IMG/VR virus record: IMGVR_UViG_3300005265_000317
Coordinates: 1-24,642 of that record
DNA length: 24,642 nt
Source of the DNA: a virus
Direction: 5' to 3' (one strand)
Shown: piece after piece, positions 14,004-23,618 of the stretch
Position numbering within the stretch: position 1 is the stretch's first letter
How the letters are laid out: each line of letters opens with the position of its first letter
The notes under the pieces: generated by a model
Databases searched by the model: none
The model's input: the letters and a program-made list of their open reading frames with translations, nothing else
Told to the model about the DNA's origin: nothing
Translations under genes and position numbers: made by a program

Positions 14004-17000
14004 ATGGCTATACGAGGTGACAATATTCCCCCAAATAAAACCCCGGGTAGTATTACACAAACCGCTGATTCGCAGATAGATCGTATTGGGAATATTAGCA
14101 ATGTCTCAAAAACTGTATCCAATATGCAACAAGATGTAAAACAGAGAATTACTGAAACCAAACAAGCGGTAGATGAAGGTCAACAAATCAGTACAGTTCA
14201 AAAATCTATGACGACAGTCTTAGATAAGCTTGCAGATACAGTTGGCGCCCTTTCAAGTGGTGTTAAAACAATTACCGTAGATACTGCCAAAGCAACTAAA
14301 GATTCTATTGCACAATACGGAAAAGCTATAAGCGAGGATATTAGCTTTAATAAACAGCACACAGTTGCAATGGCATTAGCAAAAACAACTCCTATATATG
14401 GATATTTTGCAGCTAAATTTATGGAGACAGATGTTTTCAAAAAAGCTGCTGAAAGAATGAAAACATCTATCGGCAAGGTATTTGGTAGTTTAGCAGGAAT
14501 TTTTAGGCGAGGTAAAAAAGGTGCAGGTGAGGATACTGCAATACCAAAAATGCAGTCAGGTGGTTATGTAAAGAAGGGGGGTTTGGCGGAAGTACACGCT
14601 GGAGAAGTTGTAGCTCCAATTGAAAAAATTCTAAAACGAATTGATGATAGTATCACTACTACTAAAGATTTAGCAAAAATTACTGAAAAAACTGCTCTGC
14701 ATATGACAACAGATTTGAGGGGTTATATTAAGAGTAGCTCGGCATCTGATAAAAGTCAGATGAATATATTCCGTAGTTTTATTAGAACCTATAAGGAAGT
14801 AGGTGAGCGAGCATTTACAGAACAACCTGTAGAACGTATGGCTAGATCATTGCTTGCTATTCAGGATACTCTTGGAGCTCAAATTGGTAACATGGAACAA
14901 GTTTGGCAAGAAATGTTGGCAAACCATCCAACTCTTGTAAAATTAAGAATTGGTATGAAAGCTATTAGTGGCTCTTTTACAGCTCCATATAGAATTTTTA
15001 GAGCTTTTATGAGAGTAAGGGGGTTTGGAGGATATCGAACTAAACTTTCTAAAGCTAAAAACCCAATGCAAGCAACTGCAGAAAATATAGCAACATTGTA
15101 TGTTGATTTAATGTGGCGTCTAGATAATATGTTGCCTATTATGAAATTAACAGCTGAAGCTTCAAGAGACACTGCTTCAAAACTTACAGGAAAATCATAT
15201 AAAAGAGTTAAAGGTATTCCTAAAGAAAAAACCTGGTCTATTAATCAAGTGGCATCTGCTGCTCTTGGTCTTATTCCTGGATTAGCAATTGGTGGTTTGG
15301 GAAAAGGAGTTGGAAAACTAGGAAGTAAGATATTTAAAGGGAAAACTGGGGAAGTATTTGAAAAAGGTGGAGATATTACTGGAAGTATTGCTAAATGGTT
15401 AATAACTGGTGGTGGACCTCAAATAAAAAGTAAAGGATTGTTAGCTAAAGCAGGAGCTGGATTTAGAGATCTATTTATTAAACAAGAAGACAAAACCCTT
15501 TTAGGAGCTGCTAAAGGACATGGTCCAGGAACAGTCGAAGGAATAACAGTAACGATTCAAGGAATACAACAACAAATTGAAGATTATTATAAAAACTTTT
15601 TTCCTATTTATAGAGATTTTATAACACAACAAAAAGAAATAACCGAATGGAAGTTGTCAGATATGCGAAATGAGATAGAAAGAAAAAATCTCGAACATGG
15701 AGTTCTACTACTAGAACATAAAAAAGCAGAAATCGAATATCCGAAACTTTTAGAAGAAAGAAAAAATAAAAAGAAAGAAAAGAAAAGAAGAAATCTACTT
15801 GAAAGAGCTGCCCAAAGTTCAATTTCTATGGGTAGTCGTTTAAGAAAATTCTTAACTAAAGATAGAATATGGAAATGGGTTATGATGATAGGAGGGATTC
15901 TTTCAAGTGTATTCACTGGTGTAATAAGTACTATAACTTCATTATTTGCACCAGGTGGTATTATAGCAAGTGCTATCATGGGCATTGGACCTAAATTAGC
16001 TGCCGCTGTTACATCAGGTCCATTTTGGGCAGCAATTGCTGCAGCAGGCATTGGAGCCTTAATAGGAACATGGATAAACGATGAAATTGTTAAACCGTGG
16101 TTAGATAAAAAAGAAAAAGAAAAAAGAAAACAAGTCATTAAGCATCAACAATCAGAAGATAAGCGAACAAAAGAAGCATTAAAAGCTGCAAGAACTACAC
16201 CTGATCCGGAAAATGTAAAACAACTTACTAAACAATACTTCGGACAACAACAATTAAAATTAAAAAGACTAGGCATATCATCAGCAGCTAATAAGAGTAT
16301 GCAGGGGTTTGGAATACTTGGAGAATCTAGTTTACTAGCAATTCAAACTGGTATGGAACAATACAGAAATGAAAATATGCAAGAATATTTGCTGTACGAT
16401 GCAGCGTCTGTACTTAATATGAGAGAAAAATGGGATAAAGAAGGACGTTTTAGAACAAGAAGAGTTCTTCGAGGAGAAGGTCCATTTGAATATGGTAAAG
16501 CAAGAGAAACAGCATTTCTTAATTATTTAAGAGTTCATGGTGATGATATAAAAGTAGTTGGAAATTTAGATGAATTAGGACCAATATTAATTGAAAGAGA
16601 AAAGAAGAAAAAACAACTAGAGCTACTTAGAAAACAACAGAAAGTTGCAATTGGTTTCGAGACAGATCAAAGAAAACTACAAACTCAGGGAAAAGTAAAG
16701 GGACTTAGGGCATCTGCTCAGAGAAAGTTAATAGAATATGAAGTCAAATTATTTCAAAAAATAAATAAAGGTAAAGGTATCGGAAAAAACTGGTGGCGTA
16801 AATTAGATTCTAAGTCAAGAGCAGCGTTTGAAGAAGCTAAATTATATTTTATAAATAAATTTGGGGTAAGTGAAGTTCAAGCAGATGCGATGCTACAAGA
16901 CTTTGCTATGAAGGTTGGTTCTAGATATGATTTAATGACGAATCCAGAGGTATATAAACAGTTCGGAAAAGATTTTATTAATGAATATAGTGAGAGGAAA

Positions 17001-17345
17001 GATCAAGCATTTAATGTTATAAAGAGTGAATATAAAGAAAGGCTTCCACAGGTTAAAGAAGCAAAAAATATAATCGTTGATAAAGCTAATTTACACTTTG
17101 CAACAGTTCAAAAATTAGGAAAAGAAGTTGGCGAAGTAGTTGTAGAACAAACAGAAAGAGTTGTTGATGCCACAATAAAAACTGGCGCACAAGGTTCGGC
17201 AATTTTAGTTGAAACAACAAACAATGTAATTGAATCTGTAAGTAATAATTCATCAGTTCAAACAGGAATGGATAGAGGTAAACAAGCTGGTGTCGCATCT
17301 ATGGAATTTTTTAATAATATTAATTTTGTAGGTGCATTTGATTAG
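14004..17345 (+). CDS. Tape measure protein candidate
   Basis: Tape measure proteins set tail length and occupy the tail tube. This 1113-aa protein has the usual make-up. A helical, Gln/Thr-rich N-terminus is followed by a Gly-rich SGGYVKKGGLAEVHAGEVVA segment (about 187-206), often seen in tape measures. A charged coiled-coil-like stretch covers about 547-600 (MRNEIERKNLEHGVLLLEHK and a KKKEKKRR run). A long hydrophobic region (about 625-695: MMIGGILSSVFTGVISTI, then AAIAAAGIGALIGTW) could be membrane-active during DNA entry. The rest is a long helical C-terminus. At about 1.5 Å per residue it would span up to roughly 165 nm. It lies between the terminase/HEXXH genes and the gp48/54-like gene. 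SD AGGAG is present. Confidence 0.75.
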   Translation: MAIRGDNIPPNKTPGSITQTADSQIDRIGNISNVSKTVSNMQQDVKQRITETKQAVDEGQQISTVQKSMTTVLDKLADTVGALSSGVKTITVDTAKATKDSIAQYGKAISEDISFNKQHTVAMALAKTTPIYGYFAAKFMETDVFKKAAERMKTSIGKVFGSLAGIFRRGKKGAGEDTAIPKMQSGGYVKKGGLAEVHAGEVVAPIEKILKRIDDSITTTKDLAKITEKTALHMTTDLRGYIKSSSASDKSQMNIFRSFIRTYKEVGERAFTEQPVERMARSLLAIQDTLGAQIGNMEQVWQEMLANHPTLVKLRIGMKAISGSFTAPYRIFRAFMRVRGFGGYRTKLSKAKNPMQATAENIATLYVDLMWRLDNMLPIMKLTAEASRDTASKLTGKSYKRVKGIPKEKTWSINQVASAALGLIPGLAIGGLGKGVGKLGSKIFKGKTGEVFEKGGDITGSIAKWLITGGGPQIKSKGLLAKAGAGFRDLFIKQEDKTLLGAAKGHGPGTVEGITVTIQGIQQQIEDYYKNFFPIYRDFITQQKEITEWKLSDMRNEIERKNLEHGVLLLEHKKAEIEYPKLLEERKNKKKEKKRRNLLERAAQSSISMGSRLRKFLTKDRIWKWVMMIGGILSSVFTGVISTITSLFAPGGIIASAIMGIGPKLAAAVTSGPFWAAIAAAGIGALIGTWINDEIVKPWLDKKEKEKRKQVIKHQQSEDKRTKEALKAARTTPDPENVKQLTKQYFGQQQLKLKRLGISSAANKSMQGFGILGESSLLAIQTGMEQYRNENMQEYLLYDAASVLNMREKWDKEGRFRTRRVLRGEGPFEYGKARETAFLNYLRVHGDDIKVVGNLDELGPILIEREKKKKQLELLRKQQKVAIGFETDQRKLQTQGKVKGLRASAQRKLIEYEVKLFQKINKGKGIGKNWWRKLDSKSRAAFEEAKLYFINKFGVSEVQADAMLQDFAMKVGSRYDLMTNPEVYKQFGKDFINEYSERKDQAFNVIKSEYKERLPQVKEAKNIIVDKANLHFATVQKLGKEVGEVVVEQTERVVDATIKTGAQGSAILVETTNNVIESVSNNSSVQTGMDRGKQAGVASMEFFNNINFVGAFD

Positions 17346-17360
17346 TGAGGATAATAAAAT

Positions 17361-18680
17361 ATGGGAGACTCTACTAAAAAAGGATTATATCAATTTATAC
17401 CCAAAGGAATAGTTGGTAATGAAGTAACTTTACAAAAAGTATTTGGGTATCCTCCGGATAATTTAGAACCAAGAACTAATGAAATAATAAAAAAATCAAT
17501 GCCCCTTGTTAGATTTTTTCCATCTGAACCTAACTTTCAGAGAGGATTGGATTTATTTAACATAGTATCTAAATGGGATGATTATAAAAAACTTTTATTT
17601 GATAATGGATTTAACACCAACAATGGAAAAGGCGATGGAATACAATTAGCCTTTCTAGCTGATAATTTTCCTACTGATTCTTTTACAAATGAATATGGAG
17701 AGAACTTTTTACAAAAATTTACAAGTATGGCGTCAGAAGGAGCTCATTCTATTGCACAAATTTTTGGAGCTAAAAAGGCATCTGATGTATGGGAACGCGT
17801 ACAAAAAGATTTGGGGCAAAGTGAAAATGCCGCTGCTAAAATGTTTGGTGGGGGAATGAAGATATTCGGAGGTGGTATATCCGCAGCAAAACAATCACTC
17901 TCAAACGTTCCAGGTATTGGTCGAACAACTGCCGCTGGAATAAATTTAATAGATAGATTAGCAGCTGGTGCTAGAATTGACTTCCCTATGGTTTGGAAAT
18001 CAAGCGGTTTTCAACCTTCATATTCAATGACCGTTAGATTATATAATCCATTTCCTCAAAGTGAAGAAGCAACAAGAAGATTTATCATTGGTCCTATTGC
18101 TGCTATAATGCTATTAGGAGTTCCAAGAGCTGAAGATGCATCGACATTTACATGGCCTTTTTTACATAGAATAGAATGCCCTGGTTTGTTTACTTTAGAT
18201 CCTGGTTTTATAAGCAACATTACCGTTATCAAGGGTGGTGATCAACAACAAATTTCATTTCAACAAAGATTAGGAATTGTGGATGTCAGAATAGATGTAG
18301 GAAGTTTATATAGCAGTATGTTAGGAGCTTCACTAAAAGTAACCTCAAGAAGACCAACAGTTTCAAATTATGTACAAACTATGGCTGGAGAAATTCCTGT
18401 AAGTACAAGAGTCTATGATAACAAACATATAGGCACTGCTTCTAAACAAGAAACAATTGGTCGTAGAGATGTAGGATTAACAGAATTTGGAGCAGATTCG
18501 TTTGGAGAAACTACTAAAATTGGAACAGGGAGGGGTGTAGGTAGAACAAATACCAGAGGGGGAATTAGTCCAAAAAGAGCCGCTACTTCATTTGGTTCAG
18601 ATGATAGCCCTAAATCAAGAGTCACTGCGGCGGCAAAAGCTTTAGCTGCTGAGTTAAAGAAACTCGATCCTTTTGCTTAA
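17361..18680 (+). CDS. Tail tube-baseplate junction protein, gp48/gp54-like
   Basis: The 439-aa protein contains, from about residue 208, IDFPMVWKSSGFQPSYSMTV, then RLYNPFP, FIIGPIAAIMLLGVP, CPGLFTLDPGFISNITVIKG and QRLGIVDVRIDVGSLYSSM. This order (fit to the tube, LYNP, a hydrophobic helix, Gly-Gly turn and VDV strand) matches what I know of T4 gp48 and gp54, which cap the baseplate and start tube polymerisation. The N-terminal 200 residues, with a Gly/Met-rich segment (KMFGGGMKIFGGG), and the Ser/Thr/Gly-rich C-terminal tail are extra. Only one such gene is seen here, whereas T4 has two. SD GAGGAT precedes the start. The stop TAA shares TTAA with the converging gene. Confidence 0.6.
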   Translation: MGDSTKKGLYQFIPKGIVGNEVTLQKVFGYPPDNLEPRTNEIIKKSMPLVRFFPSEPNFQRGLDLFNIVSKWDDYKKLLFDNGFNTNNGKGDGIQLAFLADNFPTDSFTNEYGENFLQKFTSMASEGAHSIAQIFGAKKASDVWERVQKDLGQSENAAAKMFGGGMKIFGGGISAAKQSLSNVPGIGRTTAAGINLIDRLAAGARIDFPMVWKSSGFQPSYSMTVRLYNPFPQSEEATRRFIIGPIAAIMLLGVPRAEDASTFTWPFLHRIECPGLFTLDPGFISNITVIKGGDQQQISFQQRLGIVDVRIDVGSLYSSMLGASLKVTSRRPTVSNYVQTMAGEIPVSTRVYDNKHIGTASKQETIGRRDVGLTEFGADSFGETTKIGTGRGVGRTNTRGGISPKRAATSFGSDDSPKSRVTAAAKALAAELKKLDPFA

Positions 18681-19792
18681 CATACGCTATTACGCATACA
18701 TAGAGTTAGATAATACGCAAGGTAGGAATGAATGATGAATTGAGTTTGATTTGTATAAGAATTGAATGTTTTTGTATAACCTATATCTTTTAATATTTTC
18801 AGTAATAGAATATTTACTTGTTGTTTAAAATATATTCTTGCTCTAGTTCTTTTTACTGCCATCAATTTTCTAATATAACTATAATAATTCTTACCACAGA
18901 ACATAGATGCATCAGTCACATCTTTAACAAACATCTGCAAAATCAATCTAATCTCATCTGCATATTTCATATCCTTCAATTGTCTTGTAACAAGATTAGC
19001 TATAACTGTTTTAATTTTGGTTATCTTCTTCGCTTCTTCCATAGCTTTATCATCAATCGTTTTATATACTGTTAATTTTCTAACAGTTGCATCAATGATT
19101 TTCTTGCCTCGTTCTTGTGTTTGTGCTTGATATGCATTAGTTTCAGGATCAGTTTCATCTGTTTGTGTTTTTAATGCATCACCTGACTTCCATGCTCTAT
19201 AATAATGTTCAGCAAAACTTTTAACACTTTGACTTATTCTATGTCTAGATCCTGATATAAATTGAATAATTCCATCGATGTTAAATGTTTTAATATCTCT
19301 AGTATATTTTTTTTGTAATTCTCTTGTTAAATGAAACAAACTATTAGCAATTGTTTTCTCTCTTGAAAATAAATGTGTTTTAGTTAATGTTTCTAATGCA
19401 TATGAAAACACTTCCTCATTACAAAATTGTTTAAAGTGTCTCTTCATAACATGTCCATATTGTCTAATCATATGATAGAGTAAAGTCCCGTGATATAAAG
19501 TGTTATTTCTTTTCTTTAATGCATACCACATAATAAATAATAATAGATTAGTTCCTGGTTCATTAGCAATATTAAAATTCTGAGCGATTGTTCCTTTATA
19601 TGTTCTTTTGGTGAATGCTTTAATATCTTTATCAGTTAAACCAGTAGCATTCAATAACATGTGATATTCTTTTTTATGTCCAGGAATATAACAAGGTTGG
19701 GACAAATTATTCACATCACTAGAAGCCATCTTCAAAATAACTCTTTGAAGGTTTGATATGTTTATATTAGATTCTTTTAATAATGTCTCCAT
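18677..19792 (-). CDS. Unknown 371-aa protein at the end of the baseplate operon
   Basis: I do not recognise this family. The 371-aa product is largely helical and basic, rich in Lys, Thr and Tyr. It has a hydrophobic N-terminal third stretch (NLLLFIMWYALKKRN) and an Asp/Thr/Gln-rich linker (about 200-225, QTDETDPETNAYQAQTQERG). It starts two bases after the stop of the gp6-like gene without a visible SD, so it is probably translated by coupling. It is the last gene of the leftward baseplate run, which argues for a virion structural or assembly role. Its stop overlaps the stop of the converging + strand gene. Confidence 0.75.
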   Translation of the reverse strand: METLLKESNINISNLQRVILKMASSDVNNLSQPCYIPGHKKEYHMLLNATGLTDKDIKAFTKRTYKGTIAQNFNIANEPGTNLLLFIMWYALKKRNNTLYHGTLLYHMIRQYGHVMKRHFKQFCNEEVFSYALETLTKTHLFSREKTIANSLFHLTRELQKKYTRDIKTFNIDGIIQFISGSRHRISQSVKSFAEHYYRAWKSGDALKTQTDETDPETNAYQAQTQERGKKIIDATVRKLTVYKTIDDKAMEEAKKITKIKTVIANLVTRQLKDMKYADEIRLILQMFVKDVTDASMFCGKNYYSYIRKLMAVKRTRARIYFKQQVNILLLKILKDIGYTKTFNSYTNQTQFIIHSYLAYYLTLCMRNSVC

Positions 19793-19794
19793 AA

Positions 19795-22308
19795 TTATTT
19801 AAATATTTTCAGTTCAATATCATCCTCTGTAAAATATACATACTCTGGACCATATTCTAAAAGTTGATCTTGAGTTAAGTCTATCAAATCAAAGTTAAAA
19901 AAGATATTTGAAGCAGGTCGAATCAATCTACAATGATCTACTCCATCAATTTCTTGAACAACATCTATTATTTCAGATCTATAAAGATTAATTTCAATAC
20001 CAAACCTATCTGAAAACGCATTTACCAAGGTCTCCCGTACAGTATTAGCAAGAGTAGTAATTGAACCGGTGTATTCCTTAGTTTGAAACACATCTAATTC
20101 TAATTGTAATGGTATTAAGTAATTAGGTAGTATCCATCCTCCAGCACCATAAATATATTTAAATCCTTTAAGATCTACATATACCATATCATCTGTATTC
20201 GGTGTTGTATACACCCAAGTAATAGAGGTTGAATCTCCAGCAGTTGAATCATATACTGTTCTGGTACATTCAGCAATATCATTATCATGCCCTTCAAATT
20301 CACCTCTACCATTTAATACAATATATCGTTGTCCCGCAGTACATTGAGTTCCAGCTGGACCGCATGGATCCCCTGGCTCAGATCTAAAATCAATAACCGA
20401 TTGGGTGTTAATATCATTGAGTTGCATATTCTGCATACGACCGGTTGTATTACCAAATTTTATATTGACAAAATCGGTCATCATTTTATAATCTTCAAAT
20501 GTCATACTTGATAATAATGTTTGTAAAATTTGAGTTTCAAATTCTTGCTGATCGACTCCATCATAATATTCTTTTTCAATTACAGGAATATCATATACAG
20601 TATGGTTAGTTCCATCTGTAACAACATTTGATCTTGTATAATTCACTAATGACTGTCTCAAAATGAAAGTATTTTGATATCGTCCGATTAAACCTTCAGT
20701 TGGATGTTCAAGTGTAAAGAAATATGTTAATTCACCTTCATCAATTACATCATAATCTGGAAATGTTAAAATAAATTCACTCGCAGAAGAGTCGTTAACC
20801 ATATTATATTCTGCACCAGTTTCTAAAATTAACATTTTTGCAGTAACTGTTTCAGGATCGGCTGCTGTAGAATTATAAAGCAACCTAAATTCAGCCTGAT
20901 TAGTCCCAGAGGTTGCCACAACTAAATTATCTGCATATAAACTATATTCAGAATTAAAACTTGTAACTAAAGTAGTTGGTTGTTCAATTTGAAATAAAAC
21001 ATAATTATAATCTGCTACAGTATTAAGTTCATTAATAGTCATATCAAATAAAGTATAAAAGTCAACTCCATCAATATCTATTATTGTTTTTCTAGGAACT
21101 GTAGTAGTATTAAAAGTTTCAAATGCATTTCTAGTCGGAACAATTAAGTTTTGATATATAAGAGTTATAAACAAATCTATCTCATTAACCTTTATATCAG
21201 AACGTTTTAATACAGGAAGTGAATTTGGTCCTATTGGTGAGTTATCAATAATGATATTTGAATCAATATAATCCTGTTCAGTTACAGTTCTTTCTAAAGC
21301 AGTAATATTAGAAATTGCATTACGTCTAACTTCTTCAACCCCTTCTTCATCAGATCCACCAGTTGCAGCAGCTGTATTTACAACACTATAACTAACTAAT
21401 TCTGTAACTCCTGCATCAGTTTCATTAAAAATTCTATCTCCGCTTCGTATTGATCCAGAAATAACATTTCCATCATCACCTTCTGTAAGTGTTAAAGTAA
21501 CACGAACAGTACTACCAGCTGGGGGTTGATAACCAATAATACCATTACCAAATGATAAATTTATTCCTGTATCATTTCTTATGGAAACATATCCTTTTGT
21601 ATTCTCATCCATTAAATATAAACTACTGTATTCTGCATATGTATCCCAACCAGTTTCCCCAGGTTCTCTAATCTCAACTAAAATTGAAGCTAACTTTGCA
21701 TCAAAAGAAACCGGGATTGAATAAAATTGATATATTTGAAGATCGGCAGGGATTTGAAATTCTTGAACATCTAGAGTTAGTTGTCTAAAATTCAAAGAAA
21801 ATGAGAAGCTATCATCTTCTATTACAACTGGTATATTGAAAACTTTAGTTCCCTCTTGAGCTGTTATAACAACAGATGAATTACCTGTAACAGTAATTGT
21901 TGTTTTATAATATGTAGCAAATTCAATCCCATCATTTGCTCTTACTTTAAATCTTTCTGGTATTATAAATTCTGTATTTGTATCGGCAAATCCGAAAGGC
22001 ATAGTGAATAAAACATCAACATTAGCAAATGATGCCAAACTACCATTATATCCTAGAAATGCAGCTAAGTTATAAATTGATTCTGGGAGTTGTGCTTTGG
22101 TAAGAAAAAATTCACGATAAACAGATGTTTGATAAAACATTAGATTACTTGTAAGAGTAGCTAACGCCTCTACGATGAAAGAAAGGAAAGATGACTTGAC
22201 AAGATCAACGTTTTCTAATTCTAGATATTTCTTTAATTCCGCTATGATCATATTTCTATTTTCTTCTCTAGAACTATATACCTTTTGTGAAACAGGTTGA
22301 TCTGCCAT
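19795..22308 (-). CDS. Baseplate wedge protein, gp6/gpJ-like
   Basis: This 837-aa protein is related to T4 gp6 and P2 gpJ, which form the iris of the contractile baseplate. The N-terminal helix bundle (ENVDLVKSSFLSFIVEALAT, about 33-52) is followed by LPESIYNLAAFLGY. FGNGIIGYQPPAGSTVRV (about 252-270) and TEGDDGNV are the family's FGDG core. GGSDEEGVEEVRRNA (about 316-330) and RTVTEQDY (about 339-346) are the classic gpJ hinge. The C-terminal IDVVQEIDGVDHCRLIRPA is the usual dimer-contact end. Residues about 640-725 (20130-20395) look like an inserted fibre-type module containing GQRYIVLN, FEGHDNDIAECT and YIYGAGGWILP. SD AAGGAT lies just before the ATG. It is larger than T4 gp6 (660 aa), in line with the insert. 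Confidence 0.85.
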   Translation of the reverse strand: MADQPVSQKVYSSREENRNMIIAELKKYLELENVDLVKSSFLSFIVEALATLTSNLMFYQTSVYREFFLTKAQLPESIYNLAAFLGYNGSLASFANVDVLFTMPFGFADTNTEFIIPERFKVRANDGIEFATYYKTTITVTGNSSVVITAQEGTKVFNIPVVIEDDSFSFSLNFRQLTLDVQEFQIPADLQIYQFYSIPVSFDAKLASILVEIREPGETGWDTYAEYSSLYLMDENTKGYVSIRNDTGINLSFGNGIIGYQPPAGSTVRVTLTLTEGDDGNVISGSIRSGDRIFNETDAGVTELVSYSVVNTAAATGGSDEEGVEEVRRNAISNITALERTVTEQDYIDSNIIIDNSPIGPNSLPVLKRSDIKVNEIDLFITLIYQNLIVPTRNAFETFNTTTVPRKTIIDIDGVDFYTLFDMTINELNTVADYNYVLFQIEQPTTLVTSFNSEYSLYADNLVVATSGTNQAEFRLLYNSTAADPETVTAKMLILETGAEYNMVNDSSASEFILTFPDYDVIDEGELTYFFTLEHPTEGLIGRYQNTFILRQSLVNYTRSNVVTDGTNHTVYDIPVIEKEYYDGVDQQEFETQILQTLLSSMTFEDYKMMTDFVNIKFGNTTGRMQNMQLNDINTQSVIDFRSEPGDPCGPAGTQCTAGQRYIVLNGRGEFEGHDNDIAECTRTVYDSTAGDSTSITWVYTTPNTDDMVYVDLKGFKYIYGAGGWILPNYLIPLQLELDVFQTKEYTGSITTLANTVRETLVNAFSDRFGIEINLYRSEIIDVVQEIDGVDHCRLIRPASNIFFNFDLIDLTQDQLLEYGPEYVYFTEDDIELKIFK

Positions 22309-22318
22309 TTTAATATCC

Positions 22319-22972
22319 TTATACTAGATAGAATCCACTATTTGAATCAAATAGTTCACGTTTACATCTATCTCGTAATATTTGATTTTTGCTTAGAAGT
22401 TTTGTTAAATATTCAGCATCTTCTAGCTCATGAATTTTTTTATCATATTCATAGAATGTATATGTATTCAATACCTGTTTATTTAAATCATTTTCAGTAA
22501 TACTTTGTTCAACATCCACTTTCAATTTCCAAAATAATCTATCGGCATTGACAGACTTTTCAACTCCCGAAATATTATATATTGGGTATGTATCATTAAC
22601 AGGTCTTAAATAAGCTGATTCTAATTTTATTTTATCGTTTGGTAAAGGTGTAAAGTTATAAGTACTTGGAATAACAAATCTAGTTTCATTCTCTTTTATA
22701 TACCCGATATCCTGACCATCAAATGCAGTAACGACATCCTCAATATAATATACTGGAAGTAATAATATTTTATCCCATATGACCCCAGAAAATTCACCAA
22801 CTCTATCATATGAACCTCCGAAAACTTGTTCATCTTCCCATATGGTTTCTTCTGCATTAATATGATAATAGGTCGTTAGAAATGCAACTACATCCTTACT
22901 ATAAAAATCATAAATCAATCTTTGATATTCATGAATGTAGTCGTATATTCTAGTATATTTTTGTGTTGACAT
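22319..22972 (-). CDS. Unnamed 217-aa virion/baseplate-associated protein
   Basis: The gene sits between gp25 and gp6. Its start overlaps the gp25 stop (TAATG) and has GAGGA about 10 bases upstream; its stop is ten bases before the gp6 ATG. The product is beta-rich with aromatic clusters: GGSYDRVGEFSGVIWDKILL, LPVYYIEDVV, FVIPSTYNFTPLP and NADRLFWKLKVDVEQS. It ends with a helix and NSGFYLV. In T4 the wedge partner of gp25 and gp6 is gp53, and this gene has the size and place for it, but I see no convincing gp53 motif. Virion role is inferred from context only. Confidence 0.7.
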   Translation of the reverse strand: MSTQKYTRIYDYIHEYQRLIYDFYSKDVVAFLTTYYHINAEETIWEDEQVFGGSYDRVGEFSGVIWDKILLLPVYYIEDVVTAFDGQDIGYIKENETRFVIPSTYNFTPLPNDKIKLESAYLRPVNDTYPIYNISGVEKSVNADRLFWKLKVDVEQSITENDLNKQVLNTYTFYEYDKKIHELEDAEYLTKLLSKNQILRDRCKRELFDSNSGFYLV

Positions 22973-23412
22973 TATGTGGCTGTCCTCGTTAAGAAATCAG
23001 CAAATGTGGTATCATCAAATTTAACATCTAATGTACCTTTCTCACCTTTATAGTTTATATATATTGATATTTCAATTCTTCTGCCATTATTTGAAATACG
23101 AACTTGAACATCTTCAATTGATGCTCTATCATCATATAAATTAATTCTATCAATGACTTCTCTTTTTATACTTTCAACAGTAGATTCATCTGCTGGTTCA
23201 AAAACATATTTATATAAATCACTACCAAATTCGGGATCATGTAAATATGTTCCTCTTGGAGTCAGTAATATATTATTCCATGAATTTATAATAACATTTA
23301 AATCATTTATTCTTTTAAAATCCCCAATAGATGCGATAGTCGAAAGATAATCACGCAAACGTTCTTCTGAACCAATAACTTGAGTATTGAAACGATCAAG
23401 TAAATTTGCCAT
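22972..23412 (-). CDS. Baseplate wedge protein gp25-like
   Basis: The 146-aa protein matches the gp25/GPW family (PF04965), which links wedge to hub and is among the most conserved proteins of contractile injection systems. The helix plus INSWNNILLTPRGTYLHDPE (about 41-60) and FGSDLYKYVFEP reproduce the family's NILLT-x-xGE-x-x-x-x-P-x-FG core. The following segment DDRASIEDVQVRISNNGRRI corresponds to the EPRI-type strand, here without the Glu-Pro. Length is normal. The SD-like AAGGGCGG lies inside the tail of the frameshift extension of the upstream gene, two bases separating that stop from this ATG. Confidence 0.85.
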   Translation of the reverse strand: MANLLDRFNTQVIGSEERLRDYLSTIASIGDFKRINDLNVIINSWNNILLTPRGTYLHDPEFGSDLYKYVFEPADESTVESIKREVIDRINLYDDRASIEDVQVRISNNGRRIEISIYINYKGEKGTLDVKFDDTTFADFLTRTAT

Positions 23413-23414
23413 AA

Positions 23415-23618
23415 TTATCCGCCCTTAATTTGTTCCTCGATCATCTTTTTCTTATCTTCTTCTAAGTCTGTTTTCCATTTGAGGTAATTATAAAATCTTT
23501 TAATCGGCATATCTACAACATCCTGATACCCTTGTTTACTCAATTCCATACATGAAAATATGTTCATTTCAAGGGTTGATCTGTATTTATTGATCGAATC
23601 AGAAAGTGTAGACCATGC
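23415..23618 (-). CDS. +1-frame C-terminal extension of the gp26-like gene
   Basis: Starting at GCA 23618-23616, 67 codons are open in the frame +1 to the upstream gene. They encode AWSTLSDSINKYRSTLEMNI, then CMELSKQGYQDVVDMPIKRF and a charged helix ending QIKGG, and stop two bases before the gp25 ATG. The frame is closed by TAG just upstream (23633-23631), and the first internal ATG (after STLE) has no SD. The segment reads naturally when joined to VANFF of the upstream frame at the T6 tract, giving a fused product of about 322 aa. So it is very unlikely to be an independent gene. Whether the join is made by the ribosome or the indel is an assembly error cannot be told here. Confidence 0.65.
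   Translation of the reverse strand, partial: AWSTLSDSINKYRSTLEMNIFSCMELSKQGYQDVVDMPIKRFYNYLKWKTDLEEDKKKMIEEQIKGG

Noticed and set aside
15608-16138. Antisense frame of 176 codons opposite the tape-measure gene, with hydrophobic and Phe/Ser-rich composition
   Set aside because: It lies wholly inside a well-supported gene, has no SD, and its composition is what the complement of a Lys/Glu- and Ala-rich gene gives in AT-rich DNA.
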